53,955 nt of DNA from Candidatus Thermoflexus japonica (lineage in GTDB: Bacteria; Chloroflexota; Anaerolineae; Thermoflexales; Thermoflexaceae), in NCBI GenBank assembly GCA_002898735.1, contig BEHY01000011.1:1-53955 (forward strand), read 5' to 3'. The stretch's first letter is position 1; each line of letters starts with the position of its first letter. The position numbers and the translations under genes were made by a program. A model generated the notes under the pieces. It ran no database searches, was not told where the DNA came from, and worked only from the letters and a program-made list of their open reading frames with translations. Positions 50,233 through 53,955 of this stretch are shown here, piece by piece.

Positions 50233-51758
50233 GGCTGTCCTCCATAGCGGGCTTTGACCTCCGCGCGGATGATCTTCCCCAGGGCGTTTCGAGGAAGAGC
50301 CTCTACGAAAACCACAGATTTGGGGATCTTGTAACGGGCCAAGCGTCCCTCACACCAGGCCAGCAGCTCTTCCGGCCGGATCTCGCAGCCCGGGCGCAGG
50401 ACCACCACCGCTCGCCCCACCTCTCCCCATTTCGGATCCGGAACCCCGATGACGCACACCTCCTGAACCGCCGGATGCTGAGCCAGCACGGCCTCCACTT
50501 CCGCTGGATATACATTGAGGCCGCCGCTCTTAAACATTTCCTTAAGACGCCCAACAATATTGGTGAAGCCCTGCGCGTCTCGATAGGCCAGATCCCCTGT
50601 TCGAAACCACCCTTCGCAGAACGCCTCCGCGGTCGCCTCCGGGAGGTTCCAGTAGCCGGCGAAAACATTCGGACCTCGCAGCCAGAGTTCCCCGACCTCC
50701 TCGGGCTTCGCCTCTCGCCCCTCCGGGGTCACAATGCGGGCCTCAGTGAAGAAGGCCGGTTTCCCGATAAAACCCAGCCTCTGACTCCCCTCCTCGAACT
50801 CCCCCGGCTCGAGCATGAAGGCTGTCGGGGAGGTCTCTGTCAGCCCATAGCCGCCTCCAAAGGGCAACCCCCGCCGGCGGAAGGCCTCCACGACCTCCAG
50901 CGGACAACGATCCCCACCGTTGTAAAAAACCCGCACGCTGGAGAGGTCCGCTTGATTGAAAAGCGGGGAGGCCAGCAACATCTGAAAAATGGTGGGCACG
51001 CCCATCACGAGGGTCACCCGCTCCTGCTCGATCAACCGGAGGGCCTCATCGGGATCGAAGCGGCGGGGCATGACGACCCGGCCGCCCATGAGCAACGTGG
51101 GCAGGGTGAAGAGCCCGATGCCCCCCACATGGACCAGCGGAAGCAGCGTAAGGGTGATATCCTCAGCGGTGATGCGAAGGGCAATGATGTCGTTCATGGC
51201 ATTCCAGAACTGATTGGCATGGGTGAGCACGGCCCCCTTCGGCCGCCCGGTGGTCCCCGATGTGTAGACGATTAGGAGTGGACGATCCCAGAGGATTCGA
51301 TCTCCAGGCTCATCTTCCGGCTGTCCGGCCACCCAGGCCGGATATGCCATCGCCCCAGCTACAGGCTCCTCGGCCAGGATCACTACAGCCTCTAAAGAGG
51401 CCTGCCCCCGCAGGGCTTCGATCATGCCCGCCTGCTCTGGCCCCACGAAAAGAACCTGGACCCCAGCATCCCGGATTTGAAAGGCCAGCTCGGGCACACT
51501 CAGACGATAGTTCAGGGGGACCACCACCAAGCCGATCTTGGCAGCGCCGAAGAGCAGGATCAGGAAACGCGGGTCGTTCATTGCCAGGATCCCAATGCGA
51601 TCTCCCTCCCGCAATCCCATAGCCCGTAGCGCATGGGCAGCCCGATTCGACTCCCGGTTCAGGAGGCCATAAGTGAAGCGCTCGTCCGGCGTGATCAGGG
51701 CCTCGCGTTCCGGATGGAGCAACGCATGCCGGGAGAGCCAGAAGCCAATGCCATACAT
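50229..51758 (-). CDS. AMP-forming acyl-CoA synthetase
   Basis: A 509-residue class I adenylate-forming enzyme. Motifs: P-loop YTSGTTGRPKGAVLTHAN (~170), GGYGLTETSPTAFM, WFRTGDLAYRD, GRLKEMFKSGGLNVYPAEVE and the C-terminal catalytic Lys in LGKIIRAEVK. It activates a carboxylic acid as acyl-AMP and then acyl-CoA. Length and motifs match medium-chain/aromatic acyl-CoA ligases; the substrate cannot be assigned. Seven bases after the hydrolase gene. Confidence 0.93.
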   Translation of the reverse strand: MYGIGFWLSRHALLHPEREALITPDERFTYGLLNRESNRAAHALRAMGLREGDRIGILAMNDPRFLILLFGAAKIGLVVVPLNYRLSVPELAFQIRDAGVQVLFVGPEQAGMIEALRGQASLEAVVILAEEPVAGAMAYPAWVAGQPEDEPGDRILWDRPLLIVYTSGTTGRPKGAVLTHANQFWNAMNDIIALRITAEDITLTLLPLVHVGGIGLFTLPTLLMGGRVVMPRRFDPDEALRLIEQERVTLVMGVPTIFQMLLASPLFNQADLSSVRVFYNGGDRCPLEVVEAFRRRGLPFGGGYGLTETSPTAFMLEPGEFEEGSQRLGFIGKPAFFTEARIVTPEGREAKPEEVGELWLRGPNVFAGYWNLPEATAEAFCEGWFRTGDLAYRDAQGFTNIVGRLKEMFKSGGLNVYPAEVEAVLAQHPAVQEVCVIGVPDPKWGEVGRAVVVLRPGCEIRPEELLAWCEGRLARYKIPKSVVFVEALPRNALGKIIRAEVKARYGGQP

Positions 51759-51764
51759 CCGGGG

Positions 51765-52817
51765 TTACCTCCGCAGGAAGGCGTGGAAGATCTCCTGAAA
51801 GATCTCCGGGCGCTCCAGATAGGGGGTATGCCCGGCGGCCGGGATCACTTCCTCCCGATATTGACCCCCACCGGCCCGATAACGCTCCAGAACCGCCCGG
51901 GTCTGGGCGATCATGGGCTGGGGCGGGTAGATCGTTTCCCCCGGCCATCCTGGGATCATCCCCAGCACGCCCAGGTAACCGAAATCGAAGAGTGAGGTAT
52001 CGGAGACGATCGTGTCTTCGGCCCCGCGAACCCAGAGGACCGGTGGCTTGGGGGAGATGCGAACGAGAGCGCTCAGGTTGCAATATTTCGGGCTCATCGC
52101 GTTGTTCACCCCCCGGGTTCCTGGAGCTACCCCCGGCCAGTTGGCGGAGCCCTGGAAATCGCCGGGGTAGTTCTCCTCACCCACGGCGGTGCGCACCATC
52201 GATTCCACCAGGATGTCCTCCCGGGGATGGAGGAAGGGGGCTTTCCCACAGAAGGCGCGAAGCACCCGGCGCGGGGAGAAATCGCTTTCCTCGCCCCGAT
52301 CGCCCATCGCCAGCCGGCGCACAAATTCAGGGTTCGCCGTGCCGCCACCTGAGCCCGCATAGTCCGGCCAGCATGGCGTTCCCTCCGGATCCTTCGTGCC
52401 GCCAAACCCAAAGGGCGAAAGCGGATCGACCAGGGTGAGGGAGAGGATACGATCCGCATGATCGATGGCGTATTGCATGGCGATCCCCCCGCCCATCGAA
52501 TGGCCAACCAGATGGAAACGCGTCAGACCCAGGGCCTCCACCAGCGCATGCAGGTCATCGCTGAAGTCCCGAAGCCCGCGCGTGGCGTCCACCGGCCGCC
52601 GCTCCGATTCCCCATAGCCCCGAAGGTCGGGGGCGATGCCCCGAAAGCCGGAGGGGAGAGCCTGCATCGTCTCCTCCCAGAAGGTCGCGGAGGACACGTT
52701 CCCGTGGAGGAAGACCACCGGCTCGCCATCCGGCGGGCCGGAGAAGAGAACATGGAAATCCAGGCGCGAAGTTGTCACCTGCTCACAGCGGATCCCTTCC
52801 AAATGGGGTATTCGCAT
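51765..52817 (-). CDS. Alpha/beta-fold hydrolase
   Basis: A 350-residue hydrolase. Oxyanion-hole HGN (38-40), nucleophile S107 in GHSMGG, the acid probably in GAEDTIVSD near 275, and His in AAGHTPYLERPE near 330. Residues ~130-250 form an unusually long cap insertion. It lies between the SDR and the acyl-CoA synthetase of the catabolic operon and may cleave an ester, thioester or C-C bond before CoA activation. The substrate is unknown. Confidence 0.88.
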   Translation of the reverse strand: MRIPHLEGIRCEQVTTSRLDFHVLFSGPPDGEPVVFLHGNVSSATFWEETMQALPSGFRGIAPDLRGYGESERRPVDATRGLRDFSDDLHALVEALGLTRFHLVGHSMGGGIAMQYAIDHADRILSLTLVDPLSPFGFGGTKDPEGTPCWPDYAGSGGGTANPEFVRRLAMGDRGEESDFSPRRVLRAFCGKAPFLHPREDILVESMVRTAVGEENYPGDFQGSANWPGVAPGTRGVNNAMSPKYCNLSALVRISPKPPVLWVRGAEDTIVSDTSLFDFGYLGVLGMIPGWPGETIYPPQPMIAQTRAVLERYRAGGGQYREEVIPAAGHTPYLERPEIFQEIFHAFLRR

Positions 52818-52845
52818 AGGAGCCTCCTCCGATCACTGGCCCTCG

Positions 52846-53601
<756 letters not shown>

Positions 53602-53624
53602 CAGCGCCTCCTGCTCCCGACAGG

Positions 53625-53955
53625 CTACCGTCCATACCACTGCCGGAGGGCCGTCTTATCGATCTTCCCCGCCCCGGTTTTCGGCAGCTCCTCCACAAAG
53701 ACCACGGATTTCGGCACCTTATAGCCCGCCAGCCGGGCGCGCAGATAGGCCAGGAGCTCGGTTTCCGTCAGCGCGCTCCCCGGCCGGCGCACGACGATCG
53801 CCCGACCGACTTCCCCCCACTCCGGATCCGGCACCCCGATCAGCGCGGCCTCCGCCACATCCGGATGCCCCAGCATCACGCTCTCGACCTCCGCCGGGTA
53901 GATGTTCTCCCCACCGGAGATGATCACATCCTTGATCCGACCGACGATGTAAAAA
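53625..53955 (-). CDS. AMP-forming acyl-CoA synthetase, C-terminal part (cut by window end)
   Basis: The last 110 codons are visible; the gene runs on beyond the window. It covers the C-terminal domain: [20 protein letters not shown] hinge, [16 protein letters not shown], and the catalytic Lys in [15 protein letters not shown]. It is a second acyl-CoA ligase in the same operon, distinct from that at 50.2-51.8 kb. Its stop is 24 bases before the SDR start. Confidence 0.92.
   Translation of the reverse strand, partial: FYIVGRIKDVIISGGENIYPAEVESVMLGHPDVAEAALIGVPDPEWGEVGRAIVVRRPGSALTETELLAYLRARLAGYKVPKSVVFVEELPKTGAGKIDKTALRQWYGR

Overview
The window looks like chromosomal DNA of a GC-rich, probably thermophilic member of the Chloroflexota (Thermoflexus/Anaerolineae-like). 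This is inferred from gene content: ECF sigma/DUF5667 anti-sigma pairs, DUF5666 repeats, Pro/Thr-rich surface linkers, an archaeal-type ATP-dependent DNA ligase, an LCP protein and many ABC uptake operons. No tRNA, rRNA, CRISPR array, insertion sequence or prophage was recognised. Coding density is high and most genes lie on the minus strand.

Layout. 1-5.6 kb (+): end of a surface-polysaccharide cluster (PHP phosphoesterase, NAD-dependent sugar epimerase, O-antigen ligase/polymerase-TPR fusion). A non-coding gap at 5.6-6.1 kb follows, where base skew changes sign. 6.1-9.2 kb (+): ATP-dependent DNA ligase and an MTA/SAH deaminase-like amidohydrolase. 9.3-15.9 kb (-): a seven-gene envelope locus. 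It encodes a lipoprotein with eight DUF5666 repeats, an ECF sigma factor, its anti-sigma factor (itself ending in DUF5666), a PepSY protein with a His/Glu repeat tail, a small anchored Pro-rich protein, ApbE flavin transferase and a ferric-reductase-like membrane protein. 16.3-19.6 kb (+): an LCP protein, then a TPP riboswitch controlling thiE and thiD. 19.7-21.0 kb (-): a MgtC/DUF4010 membrane protein.

21.2-33.6 kb (-): a catabolic regulon headed by a DeoR-type regulator with its own promoter and inverted-repeat operator. After it come a BtpA-family protein, one ABC ATPase, a TIM-barrel isomerase, two complete sets of binding protein plus permease pair (one iron/polyamine-type, one sugar-type), an FGGY kinase and an SDR dehydrogenase. 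This is the layout expected for uptake, oxidation and phosphorylation of a sugar or polyol. 33.9-36.1 kb: a second ECF sigma/anti-sigma pair, divergent from a ferritin gene. 36.3-39.4 kb: a stand-alone DUF262/HNH protein and a PQQ-type sugar dehydrogenase lipoprotein. 39.5-42.7 kb (-): four genes that look like an uncharacterised small-GTPase/roadblock signalling module.

43.2-53.96 kb (-): one long run of tightly packed genes, cut by the window end. It encodes two acyl-CoA synthetases, an SDR dehydrogenase, an alpha/beta hydrolase, a KAS III-like condensing enzyme or thiolase, a MaoC hydratase and a complete branched-chain-amino-acid-type (Liv) ABC transporter. Together they suggest import of a carboxylic acid, CoA activation and beta-oxidation-like breakdown.

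The most interesting candidates are the GTPase/roadblock/pseudo-nucleotidyltransferase operon, the sigma-linked DUF5666/PepSY/ApbE envelope locus, and a recurring GC hairpin placed after the binding-protein gene in three separate ABC operons.
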